Source: an uncultured Eubacterium sp. (GTDB lineage Bacteria > Bacillota > Clostridia > Peptostreptococcales > Anaerovoracaceae). Taken from it: a stretch of 9,713 nucleotides of DNA. Positions 1 through 6,768 of the stretch are shown here, in pieces. Location of the stretch: assembly GCA_947367725.1 (NCBI GenBank), contig CANBFZ010000040.1, forward strand, positions 1-9,713, given 5' to 3'. The stretch's first letter is position 1. The number at the start of each line of letters is the position of its first letter. The translations under genes and the position numbers were made by a program. The notes under the pieces were generated by a model. It was not told where the DNA came from. It saw nothing but the letters and a program-made list of their open reading frames with translations, and ran no database searches.

Positions 1-316
1 ATACCAGCATCATGCCATTCGCCAAATAAATAAGGGGCATAGAAATTTCCCAATACGCAACGCCTAGTCCTAAAAGATTCCATGAATTTCCTCGTAAAAG
101 TACTGCGGGTAAAATACAAATGCTATGAGAGAATAACCACAACACGTTATATGGCAGTACATCGAAATAAAATACCATTACGATAAACGATGCGGTAATC
201 ACACCCGCCCCAATAACAATAGAGCTGCGAGTTTTCCGAAACTCGCAGCCTAATATAAATCGAAACAATAAAAATACATTCAGCAGATCAAAAAGTAAAA
301 TAATTCCTCTTGTCAT
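1..316 (-). CDS. Membrane sensor, N-terminal part (probable histidine kinase; runs off the left edge)
   Basis: The frame is open from an ATG at 314-316 to the window edge (about 105 residues). The start is supported by AGGAGAG at 323-329. The protein is very hydrophobic, starting MTRGIILLFDLLNVFLLFRF, with three or more likely membrane segments separated by short charged turns such as CEFRKTRS. It begins 11 nt after the stop codon of the LytTR regulator gene, and its ribosome binding site overlaps that TAG, so the two are almost certainly co-transcribed and translationally linked. Known family pattern: LytTR regulators are usually paired with multi-pass membrane kinases carrying a GHKL ATPase domain (AgrC/VirS type). 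The kinase domain would lie outside the window, so the kinase assignment is inferred from the partner and from topology. The codons around residues 23-31 contain a perfect 11-bp inverted repeat (224-249). It could also be a non-kinase membrane protein. Confidence 0.7.
   Translation of the reverse strand, partial: MTRGIILLFDLLNVFLLFRFILGCEFRKTRSSIVIGAGVITASFIVMVFYFDVLPYNVLWLFSHSICILPAVLLRGNSWNLLGLGVAYWEISMPLIYLANGMMLV
224..249 (-). repeat. Perfect 11-bp inverted repeat inside the sensor gene
   Basis: GCTGCGAGTTT at 224-234 and AAACTCGCAGC at 239-249 are exact reverse complements around a 4-nt loop. In the transcript this gives a GC-rich hairpin with a CGGA loop about 70 nt into the sensor coding sequence. 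No U-run follows it, so it is not a standard terminator. It could slow polymerase or ribosomes, or shield mRNA between the regulator and sensor genes. Confidence 0.6.
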
Positions 317-327
317 GGCAATCTCTC

Positions 328-1062
328 CTAAATATACTTCTGCACCCTGGCACAATAAGCTGCATACTTCTCAAAGCATTCTTTTCTTCTGCGCCGGCTA
401 ACCGAAAATTCCCTGTCACAGGATTCTCCGCCCGGCTTTTCCAAGATCTCTCGTAAAAGAATTCTATCCTCTCGAAATGTACTGATATGCTTACAGTTAA
501 CAATCCGTCCGCTGCTGATACAGATAAAACCCATTGGTTCCAGTTTCTCAGCCAGTTCTTTCACCTTCTGTTTTCCAATATTCTTCACAGTGCCATCTAT
601 CAAATGTACATCTGCATAGCCGGTAGCTGCTGCAATCCACAGAATTTCATCAATACAGCCGCGACTTCCATCCGGATAAATAAACTGCTGATTGGCAAAA
701 ATCAAATTGATGCCGGTATCCATATAGGCCGAAAACTCCAAGTAGTGGATCGGCTTAATTAGAAAACCAATCACATTGACATTGAAAGCGCGGGACATAT
801 TCTCAGCATAATTGGTCGCGAAAATAATCAGCGGACTCTTGTCTCTCTTTGCCAGTTCATTCTTAATTTCTATGCCGTTCATTTCCCCCATCTCGACATC
901 TAACAGTAGCAAGTCGGCGTCCAACGGATTCTGTAAAAGATCCTGCGGATTTACTGTGACTACTATCTCTGCATTAATGCTATTTTCCTGCAGATACTGC
1001 CTGCACAACATCTCCATCTTTTCAATTTCGCTCATCTGGTCATCACAAATGATAATCTTCAT
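328..1062 (-). CDS. LytTR-family response regulator
   Basis: This is a two-component response regulator that should bind DNA when phosphorylated. Residues 1-120 form a CheY-like receiver: acidic pair D7-D8 in IIICDD, phospho-acceptor D55 in LLLLDVEM, switch T83 in FATNY, and K103 in LIKPI. Residues about 130-244 form the LytTR DNA-binding domain, with the ILWIAAATGYADVHLIDG strand pattern and the IVNCKHIS and VSRRRRKECF segments near the end. The length (244 aa) is usual for AgrA/VirR-type regulators. I chose the ATG at 1060-1062 because GGAGG at 1069-1073 then sits 6 nt upstream; the ATG at 1066-1068 directly abuts that site and is a poor start. The gene is first in an operon with the membrane sensor at 1-316. 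Targets are unknown; such regulators often control extracellular or membrane functions. No signalling-peptide gene is visible in the window. Confidence 0.93.
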   Translation of the reverse strand: MKIIICDDQMSEIEKMEMLCRQYLQENSINAEIVVTVNPQDLLQNPLDADLLLLDVEMGEMNGIEIKNELAKRDKSPLIIFATNYAENMSRAFNVNVIGFLIKPIHYLEFSAYMDTGINLIFANQQFIYPDGSRGCIDEILWIAAATGYADVHLIDGTVKNIGKQKVKELAEKLEPMGFICISSGRIVNCKHISTFREDRILLREILEKPGGESCDREFSVSRRRRKECFEKYAAYCARVQKYI

Positions 1063-1097
1063 AGACATCCTCCAAAAGCATCCCCTATCTTATTATC

Positions 1098-1106
1098 ATT
1101 TTACCA
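1098..1106 (-). promoter_or_regulatory. Candidate extended -10 for the regulator-sensor operon
   Basis: On the minus strand the sequence reads TGGTAAAAT, an extended -10 (TGn plus TAAAAT at 1098-1103), about 35 nt before the regulator start. No good -35 lies 17 nt upstream. A perfect TATAAT at 1143-1148, just past the ileS terminator, is an alternative but also lacks a -35. Confidence 0.4.
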
Positions 1107-1142
1107 TAAAAGCGATTTACAGAAAAGTGCCTTTCTAACTCC

Positions 1143-1188
1143 ATTATAATAAAAGGACTTCATGTAAAATTCTGCATGAAGTCCTTTT
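1143..1188 (-). terminator. Rho-independent terminator of ileS
   Basis: A perfect 14-bp stem is formed by AAAAGGACTTCATG (1151-1164) and CATGAAGTCCTTTT (1175-1188) around a 10-nt loop, starting 14 nt after the ileS stop codon. On the minus strand the stem is followed by a T-rich tail (TTTTATTATAAT). It separates ileS from the downstream regulator operon on the same strand. Confidence 0.9.
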
Positions 1189-1202
1189 AAAATCCTCTTA
1201 TC

Positions 1203-4200
1203 TTATACGCGTTCTACTTTAATGCCGGTCTTATGTCCGTTGAGGTCATAAGCTTCCAGCCCTGCAGCATCTTCAATGGAAACTGCCAGCGTCTCTTTCT
1301 GAATATAGTCGCTGAAAGCATCTACAGCTGCTTTCACATCAGCATCCGCTTCTACAAAGATTTTGATATTGTCCATCATCTCGTAGTCGTTTGCCTTACG
1401 CATCTGCTGCACTTTGGAAACCAGCTCTCTGGCAAGCCCTTCTGCCGCCAGTTCCGGTGTAACAGTCGTATCTAAAATGGTAAACACATTGTTTTCCATG
1501 GCAACCGCAAAGCCTTCCTTGGCGTTTATGCGAACATCCACAAACTCTTTCTGGATTTCAAAATCTTCTCCATCCAGATTCAATGTCATCGTACCTGCTT
1601 CCAGGCGAGAAACCACATCAGAAGCGTTTTCCTTTGCCAGCGCCGCGCCAAAAGCTTTGATCTTCTTGCCCAGCACAGGTCCAGCCACCTTGAAGTTCGG
1701 CTTTAAGGTAAAGTTCATATACTGATCGAGCTCCGCAGCAAACACGACTTCCTTGACGTTGAGTTCTTCCATAATCAGCGGCGTCAAATCTTCAATCACT
1801 GCCTGATATTTGCCGTCCACCAAAATCTCAGAAAGCGGCTGTCTAACCTTGATTCTTTCTTTTTCTCTGGTACCTCTGCCTAGCGCAACTAAGGTTCTCA
1901 CAAGGTCCATTCTCTCTTCTACCTTTTTGTCGATGAGACTTACATCAGCCTTCGGGAAGTATGCTACGTGAACAGTATCTTCCCCGGTGAGGTTGGTATA
2001 AATTTCATCAGACAAGAACGGCGCAATCGGCGCAATCAATTTCGCTGTGCCGACCAGCACTTCGTAAGTGGTCGCATACACGCTCTTCTTGTCTTCCGTC
2101 ATTTCTTCTGCATAGAATCTTCTTCTTGCTCTTCTGATATACCAATTGGACAAATCTTCTGCAACAAAATCCGTGATGGCGCGAACGGTCTTCATGTGGT
2201 CGTAGTGATCCATGTACTCCGTCACATCTTTCACCAGCTGGTTGTACTTGGAAAGAATCCATCTGTCCAGTTCCGGTCTCTTGTCGTAATCTACGACAAG
2301 CCCTGCTGCATCTACATCGTCCTGATTGGAATACAGTACGAAGAAGTTATACACGTTTTTCAAAGTGCCGAAGAACTTGCTCACAACATCGATGAGTCCG
2401 TCTTCGTCAAATTTGGTCGGCGTCCATGCAGGCGATACGGAAAGCAGATACCATCTGGTCGCGTCCGCGCCGTATTTGTCAAAGAGTGCAAACGGCGAAA
2501 CGGTATTGCCTCTGGACTTACTCATCTTCTTGCCTTCTTTATCCAGAATCAGGTCATTGACCAGCACGTTTCTGTATGGCGCTTTGCCCATGATAAAGGT
2601 AGAAATTGCCATCAGAGAGTAGAACCAGCCTCTGGTCTGATCGATTCCCTCGCAGATAAAGTCCGCCGGGAACAGCTTTTCTTCGAAGATCTCTTTATTT
2701 TCAAACGGATAGTGCCACTGCGCAAACGGCATTGCCCCGGAGTCAAACCAGCAGTCCATAACTTCCGGAATTCTGTGCATCGGTTTGCCGCAATGCGGGC
2801 AAGTGATGTGCACGTCGTCCACATACGGTCTGTGCAGCTCAATGGATTCGTCGATATCCTCAATGGATTTTTCTACCAGTTCTGCCCGGCTGCCGATGCA
2901 TTCCAGATGACCGCATTCGCATCTCCAGATCGGAATCGGCGTACCCCAGTATCTGGAACGGGAAATCGCCCAGTCTTTTACTTCCGCCAACCAATTGCCG
3001 AACCGCTTTTCGCCGACAAATTCAGGGAACCAGTTAACTGTATCATTATTCGCAACAAGCTGATCTTTCAATTTGCTCATTTCAATATACCAGCTCGGCT
3101 TTGCATAGTAAACCAGCGGTGTGTTGCAACGCCAGCAGTGCGGATAGTTATGCTCCAACTTTTCCTTTGCGAAGATCTTATTTTCACCAGCCAGATATTT
3201 AATAATGTCTACATCAAGACCTTCTTCCATCACGAAGCGTCCCGCCCACGGTGTTTCCGTGTAGCAGCCTCTTTCGTCTACCGGCTGCAGCATCGGCAGG
3301 TTGTACTTGCGTCCGCACTGATAGTCGTCTTCACCGAACGCCGGTGCAGTATGCACGATACCGGTACCATCCTCTACCGAAACATAATCCATGCAGGTTA
3401 CAAAGAATGCTTTCTTACCACCTTCTGGCTTCACAAAAGGCATCAGCTGTTCGTATTCGATATACTCAAGGGCACTGCCTTTCATCTCTTCCAGTACTTC
3501 GTACTTGCCTTCGCCCAGTACTTTATCTGCAAGTGACTTTGCAACATAGAATACATTGCCCTCGTCCTCGCCTTCCAGCATCTTTGCTTTGATGTAGTCG
3601 ATGTCAGGACCTACGGTCAAAACTGTGTTGGATGCCAGTGTCCAAGGGGTTGTGGTCCATGCCAGGAAATATTCGTTTTCTGCGTCTTTGCGCTTAAACT
3701 TGCAAACCAGGGTATTGACCTTGACTTCTTTGTATCCCTGGGCTACTTCGTGGGACGCAAGACCGGTTCCGCATCTCGGGCAGTACGGCAGAATCTTGTG
3801 ACCTTCGTAGATCAGACCCGCTTTGAAAAATTCCTTCAGAATCCACCAGCCGGATTCAATGTAATTGTTGTCCAGCGTAATATATGGATTGTCTAAATCT
3901 ACCAGATAGCCCATTCTCTCCGTCATCTCTCTCCACATATCGGTATAAGTGAAGACAGATTCTTTACACTTCTGGTTGAATTCTTTGATGCCGTATTTCT
4001 CGATGTCCTGCTTCCCGCTCATACCAAGCTGTTTTTCGACTTCGATTTCTACCGGAAGACCATGGGTATCCCAGCCGGCTTTTCTGTTGACCTGATATCC
4101 CTGCATCGTCTTGTAGCGGCAGATGGAATCCTTCAGGGTTCTTGCCATCACGTGATGGATGCCCGGTTTTCCGTTTGCGGTCGGAGGACCTTCAAAGAAT

Positions 4201-4322
4201 ACGAATTTCTCGCCGTCTTCTCTTGCTGTTACGCACTTATGCAGCAGGTCTTCTTTTTTCCACTTTTCAACCTGCTCATTCTGCACCTGCGCTACAGGCT
4301 TGTCTGATAATTTTTTGAACAT
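1203..4322 (-). CDS. ileS: Isoleucyl-tRNA synthetase, eukaryote-like type 2 with swapped HIGH motif
   Basis: This class I aminoacyl-tRNA synthetase charges tRNA-Ile in the cytoplasm. Its 1039 aa match the long IleRS2 type rather than the shorter (roughly 920-930 aa) IleRS1. Visible landmarks: FEGPPTANGKPGIHH near residues 43-57, where the HIGH signature reads GIHH (54-57); GWDTHGLPVE (83-92); a cysteine pair CPRC (181-184); editing-domain motifs WTTTPWTLASNT (222-233) and GTGIVHTAPAFGEDD (319-333); CWRC (396-399); CEC (468-470) and CPHC (508-511), likely metal sites; WFDSGAMP (525-532); KMSKS at 599-603; and the anticodon-binding domain with NWYIRRARRRFY, followed by the long C-terminal extension of type 2. 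Expression is controlled by an Ile T-box upstream, followed by an unusual repeat-rich leader. The start ATG (4320-4322) has AAGGAAG upstream. It is a single-gene unit ended by the terminator at 1151-1188. IleRS2 enzymes tolerate mupirocin. No other ileS lies in the window. Confidence 0.97.
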   Translation of the reverse strand: MFKKLSDKPVAQVQNEQVEKWKKEDLLHKCVTAREDGEKFVFFEGPPTANGKPGIHHVMARTLKDSICRYKTMQGYQVNRKAGWDTHGLPVEIEVEKQLGMSGKQDIEKYGIKEFNQKCKESVFTYTDMWREMTERMGYLVDLDNPYITLDNNYIESGWWILKEFFKAGLIYEGHKILPYCPRCGTGLASHEVAQGYKEVKVNTLVCKFKRKDAENEYFLAWTTTPWTLASNTVLTVGPDIDYIKAKMLEGEDEGNVFYVAKSLADKVLGEGKYEVLEEMKGSALEYIEYEQLMPFVKPEGGKKAFFVTCMDYVSVEDGTGIVHTAPAFGEDDYQCGRKYNLPMLQPVDERGCYTETPWAGRFVMEEGLDVDIIKYLAGENKIFAKEKLEHNYPHCWRCNTPLVYYAKPSWYIEMSKLKDQLVANNDTVNWFPEFVGEKRFGNWLAEVKDWAISRSRYWGTPIPIWRCECGHLECIGSRAELVEKSIEDIDESIELHRPYVDDVHITCPHCGKPMHRIPEVMDCWFDSGAMPFAQWHYPFENKEIFEEKLFPADFICEGIDQTRGWFYSLMAISTFIMGKAPYRNVLVNDLILDKEGKKMSKSRGNTVSPFALFDKYGADATRWYLLSVSPAWTPTKFDEDGLIDVVSKFFGTLKNVYNFFVLYSNQDDVDAAGLVVDYDKRPELDRWILSKYNQLVKDVTEYMDHYDHMKTVRAITDFVAEDLSNWYIRRARRRFYAEEMTEDKKSVYATTYEVLVGTAKLIAPIAPFLSDEIYTNLTGEDTVHVAYFPKADVSLIDKKVEERMDLVRTLVALGRGTREKERIKVRQPLSEILVDGKYQAVIEDLTPLIMEELNVKEVVFAAELDQYMNFTLKPNFKVAGPVLGKKIKAFGAALAKENASDVVSRLEAGTMTLNLDGEDFEIQKEFVDVRINAKEGFAVAMENNVFTILDTTVTPELAAEGLARELVSKVQQMRKANDYEMMDNIKIFVEADADVKAAVDAFSDYIQKETLAVSIEDAAGLEAYDLNGHKTGIKVERV

Positions 4323-4365
4323 GTATCTCTACTTCCTTTCTGTTTTCCGGGTTCGGGGTTTCATA

Positions 4366-4638
4366 TCGCCGTAGCTTCTTACTGCTCTGCTTCTTGGGAA
4401 ACCCTCGCGTTTTGCGCACCTATCCCGATTTGTTTACACATCGATGGAAGGTGCCATACAGGAATTGCCCGGCTTCAGTCGGAATGCAATTCTTCAGTTC
4501 CTACCATCGATTTGCTTCGCAAATCGGGTTAGGTCTTCGCCGTAGCTTTCTGCCAATCAGCCTTCGCTGCCGCTCTGCTTCTTGGGAAACCCTCGCGTTT
4601 GACCTACCATCGATTTGCTTCGCAAATCGGGTTAGGTC
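4366..4638 (-). repeat. Duplicated repeat units with hairpins in the ileS 5' untranslated region
   Basis: This stretch between the T-box terminator and the ileS start codes for nothing I can recognise and is built from repeats. Module A (29 nt, CTCTGCTTCTTGGG core) occurs identically at 4384-4412 and 4572-4600. A 12-nt piece, TCGCCGTAGCTT, precedes each copy (4366-4377 and 4537-4548). Module B (36 nt) occurs identically at 4500-4535 and 4603-4638. It is self-complementary: CGATTTGC and GCAAATCG form an 8-bp stem around a 3-nt loop, flanked by ACCTA/TAGGT arms. A degenerate third B lies in inverted orientation at 4417-4453, bounded by CACCT and AGGTG. Another inverted repeat, GAATTGC/GCAATTC, sits at 4462-4492. 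The whole block would be transcribed whenever the T-box reads through. It may be a small dispersed element or tandem duplication, or may affect ileS mRNA stability or translation. Function unknown. Confidence 0.8.
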
Positions 4639-4640
4639 AT

Positions 4641-4680
4641 AAAAAAATCCCCAACCGGAAATAATATTTCCGATTAGGGA
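4641..4680 (-). terminator. T-box-controlled leader terminator of ileS
   Basis: On the minus strand a 15-bp stem (4666-4680 with 4648-4662, including two G-T wobbles) with a 3-nt loop is followed by seven T residues (4641-4647). It lies 15 nt after the conserved T-box sequence, the usual place for the terminator that competes with the antiterminator. Confidence 0.93.
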
Positions 4681-4900
4681 CGATTCAATGCTAAACCGCG
4701 GTACCACCCTAATTGCTAAACCTCGGACGCATATACGCAATACACGCCTTAAGGCTGCCTCTCATTAGTGCGCAGGCTCCGGAGTGATATTCGCTTGCGG
4801 CCTCACCGACTGTCTCTCACCATATGGCAGTCTCTCTGTAAGGGTATTACGCCGGGCTACTGGTTCCTTCAACGCCTGATATAAAGTTTTACTTACGTAC
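4641..4900 (-). ncRNA. T-box riboswitch (tRNA-Ile sensing) leader of ileS
   Basis: The conserved 14-nt T-box AGGGTGGTACCGCG is at 4697-4710 on the minus strand. Its variable base after TGG is T, complementary to an A discriminator base as found in tRNA-Ile. Upstream, the Stem I specifier region reads GAATATCACTCCGGAG; the codon ATC (4786-4788), followed by A, is an isoleucine codon. AGTA, expected on the opposite side of the specifier loop, lies in GGAACCAGTAGCC, and the AGAGA/GGTGAGAGAC elements of distal Stem I are present. Known mechanism: uncharged tRNA-Ile pairs with the specifier and the T-box bulge, stabilising the antiterminator so that polymerase passes the terminator at 4641-4680. 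The 5' end is estimated from the promoter. Confidence 0.95.
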
Positions 4901-4906
4901 CCAGAT

Positions 4907-4935
4907 ATTTTAGCATTATTTACAGCCGTTTGCAA
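4907..4935 (-). promoter_or_regulatory. Promoter of the T-box/ileS transcript
   Basis: Minus-strand -35 TTGCAA (4930-4935), a 17-nt spacer, and -10 TAAAAT (4907-4912) preceded by TGC, giving an extended -10. Transcription would start near 4900, just before T-box Stem I. Confidence 0.75.
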
Positions 4936-4986
4936 GCAAAACTTTTTCTTCTATGTAACGTTAACAAATTCCGTTATTGCCGCGTA

Positions 4987-5226
4987 TTTTGTCAAAAACA
5001 GGCTATAGCGGTATGGCTAATATGGCTTAAACATTGCCAATGTTGCCTAAAAAACGAGAATCTGTCAATTTTGTCAATGTTTCATCGCAAAAACATTGAC
5101 AGGATTGACACTTTTTTTGATTTCTGTCAATTTTGTCAAAAAACAGGGTCCAAACCGGGTGAATGCAGGTTGAAAATCCATGAAACATTGACAAAAATAT
5201 AGGAATCACGGATATTTGTCAATGTT
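4987..5226. repeat. Cluster of TGTCAAT/ATTGACA repeats between divergent promoters
   Basis: This gene-free region lies between the ileS promoter (minus) and the murE promoter (plus). Exact TGTCAAT occurs at 5063-5069, 5072-5078, 5125-5131 and 5217-5223. Its reverse complement ATTGACA occurs at 5095-5101, 5104-5110 and 5187-5193. TGTCAAA variants are at 4990-4996 and 5134-5140. Several sites extend to AACATTGACA or its complement. The sites pair into two strong inverted repeats: 5063-5082 with 5091-5110, and 5184-5195 with 5215-5226 (12 bp perfect). A weaker one, AACATT-gcc-AATGTT, is at 5030-5044. TTTTGTCAAAAA(A)CAGG is also directly repeated at 4987-5002 and 5131-5147. I see no convincing reading frame here. 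Possible roles are an operator array, a small structured RNA, or a decayed small mobile repeat. Confidence 0.8.
5063..5118 (+). terminator. Terminator-like hairpin with no gene upstream
   Basis: A 20-bp stem (5063-5082 with 5091-5110, two G-T wobbles) around the 8-nt loop CATCGCAA is followed on the plus strand by C and seven T residues (5112-5118). It has the form of a rho-independent terminator, but no plus-strand gene precedes it in the window. It could end a small RNA, act as an attenuator upstream of murE, or simply be two repeat pairs in inverted array. Confidence 0.5.
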
Positions 5227-5269
5227 CCTTTTCTCTCATGGGTTTGCCGTGGCGTCGGACTTTTTTGCG

Positions 5270-5298
5270 TTGTTATTTTTTCATAATGATGGTAAAAT
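5270..5298 (+). promoter_or_regulatory. Promoter of the Mur ligase gene
   Basis: -35 TTGTTA (5270-5275), a 17-nt spacer, and -10 TAAAAT (5293-5298) preceded by TGG, giving an extended -10. The predicted start of transcription near 5305 gives a leader of about 36 nt and rules out the upstream ATG at 5308 as a useful start. Confidence 0.7.
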
Positions 5299-5340
5299 AT
5301 AGACCATATGGGAACTATAAAATGCAGGAGGGTATTAGAT

Positions 5341-6765
5341 ATGCTTTTATCGAAACTATTTACGGGGCAGCCCGATATTGAAATAAAAGGTCTTTGCATC
5401 GATTCGCGAAAGGTGAAACCCGGCGACATGTTTTTCTGTCTCAGGGGGCTGGAAGCGGACGGACACCGCTTTGCGAAGATGGCGTGTGAAAAGGGCGCGA
5501 TTTGCGTGGTACACAGCGAAGAAATTGAAAAGTCTGCGGATGTTACTTATGTGAAAGTCAGCGATACAAATCAGGCATTAAACCGGGTTTGTGACTTGTT
5601 CTTTGGACATCCCAGCCATAAGATGACCGTCTTTGGCGTCACCGGCACCAACGGAAAGACCACAACGACCAGCATTATCAGCGATGTATATGAAAAACCG
5701 TGCGGCTATATGGGAACCATCGCGGTGCGCTATGGTGATGTAAGCCGGATCCCTAGTCTGACTACACCGGACGCACTGGAAATTCACGGTAATTTAAAAG
5801 AAATGGCAGATTACGGCATGGCGGCAGTTGCTATGGAGGTCAGCTCCCACGGGCTAGCCATGGGGCGCACGGATGCTGTGGATTTTGATGTGGCGATTTT
5901 TACCAATCTTACCTATGACCATTTGGATTATCATAAGACCATGGAACAGTATTTTGAAGCGAAACAGCTGCTGTTTAAGCAGATGAAACCGGAGGGCGTG
6001 GCTGTGCTCAACACAGACGATCTCAGCTTCGATGCGCTGACAGCCTGCGTAAATTGCAGATGGGTCAGCTACGGCATTGACCGCGATGCAGATTACAGGG
6101 CAGAAGACGTCAGGCTGTATGTCAGTGGTTCAACGTTTACGCTGGTACATGACGGCAAACGATATCCAGTCAAAACCAATTTGTCCGCGAAATACAATCT
6201 GTATAATCTGCTTGGCGCAATCGCAGGTATGAATCAGGCAGGCATGCCGATTGAGGATATGCTGCCGAAACTTTCGCATATTTCGCAGGTGGACGGCAGA
6301 ATGGAAATCATCGATGAAGGGCAGGATTTTACGGTCATTGTAGATTACGCCCACACGCCGGATGGCTTTGAAAAGGTCTTTGAATATGCAAAGGAAATCG
6401 CAGGAGACGGAAAAATTTATTCTGTTTTCGGCTGCGCCGGCAAGCGGGACAAGGTGAAGCGCAAAGTGCTGGGACAAATTGCGGGAAAGTTTTGTGAGAC
6501 GGTATTCGTAACGGAAGAGGATCCGCGGGATGAAAGTGTTGCGCAGATCAGCGAGATGATTTTATCTGGGATGGAGAAGAAGAACGGCGTTGTAATCGAA
6601 GACCGTTATGAGGCTATTAAAAAGGCTGTTGAGACTGCTGAGGTTGGGGACTGCGTGCTGATTCTCGGCAAAGGGGACGAGACCTATATGTATCACGAAG
6701 ATGGTAGAGTGCCTTGGATGGGGGATGACAAAGCCGCAAGAAAAGCGTTGAAAGAAAGAGAATAA
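5341..6765 (+). CDS. murE: MurE-type UDP-MurNAc-tripeptide synthetase (third amino acid uncertain)
   Basis: This cytoplasmic Mur ligase adds the third, usually diamino, acid to UDP-MurNAc-L-Ala-D-Glu using ATP, a step in peptidoglycan precursor synthesis. I start it at ATG 5341 (474 aa) because AGGAGG at 5326-5331 is 9 nt upstream; an in-frame ATG at 5308 has no site and falls at the transcription start. N-terminal UDP-binding region: IDSRKVKPGDMFF (20-32). Central ATPase: P-loop GVTGTNGKTTT (99-109), TTPDALEIHG (141-150), MEVSSHGLAMGR (165-176), NLTYDHLDYHKTMEQYFEAK (189-208) with the lysine that is carbamylated in this family. C-terminal domain: VDGRMEII, VDYAHTPDGFEKV (334-346), FGCAGKRDKVKR (363-374), GKGDETY (443-449). 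The diamino-acid motif, DNPR in DAP-adding enzymes, is EDPR (393-396), and KGHE is KGDE, so substrate choice cannot be assumed. The gene stands alone, away from a division-wall cluster; a second murE elsewhere in the genome is possible. Confidence 0.9.
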   Translation: MLLSKLFTGQPDIEIKGLCIDSRKVKPGDMFFCLRGLEADGHRFAKMACEKGAICVVHSEEIEKSADVTYVKVSDTNQALNRVCDLFFGHPSHKMTVFGVTGTNGKTTTTSIISDVYEKPCGYMGTIAVRYGDVSRIPSLTTPDALEIHGNLKEMADYGMAAVAMEVSSHGLAMGRTDAVDFDVAIFTNLTYDHLDYHKTMEQYFEAKQLLFKQMKPEGVAVLNTDDLSFDALTACVNCRWVSYGIDRDADYRAEDVRLYVSGSTFTLVHDGKRYPVKTNLSAKYNLYNLLGAIAGMNQAGMPIEDMLPKLSHISQVDGRMEIIDEGQDFTVIVDYAHTPDGFEKVFEYAKEIAGDGKIYSVFGCAGKRDKVKRKVLGQIAGKFCETVFVTEEDPRDESVAQISEMILSGMEKKNGVVIEDRYEAIKKAVETAEVGDCVLILGKGDETYMYHEDGRVPWMGDDKAARKALKERE

Positions 6766-6768
6766 ATC

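Noticed and set aside
1968..3536. A 522-codon open frame on the plus strand, antisense to ileS
   Set aside because: It lies wholly inside the unambiguous ileS gene, has no recognisable domain, is not preceded by a good ribosome binding site, and its composition is what the complement of ileS codons would give.
4501..4740. A 79-codon frame on the minus strand across the ileS leader
   Set aside because: It spans the T-box antiterminator/terminator and the hairpin repeats, which explain the sequence; its apparent protein repeats simply reflect the DNA repeats.
4987..5226. CRISPR array
   Set aside because: The repeats are only 7-12 nt, occur in both orientations at irregular spacing, and there are no uniform spacers or cas genes.
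5308..5340. An 11-codon N-terminal extension of the Mur ligase starting at ATG 5308
   Set aside because: The predicted transcription start is at about 5305 and the strong AGGAGG at 5326-5331 serves ATG 5341. The family N-terminus also begins there.
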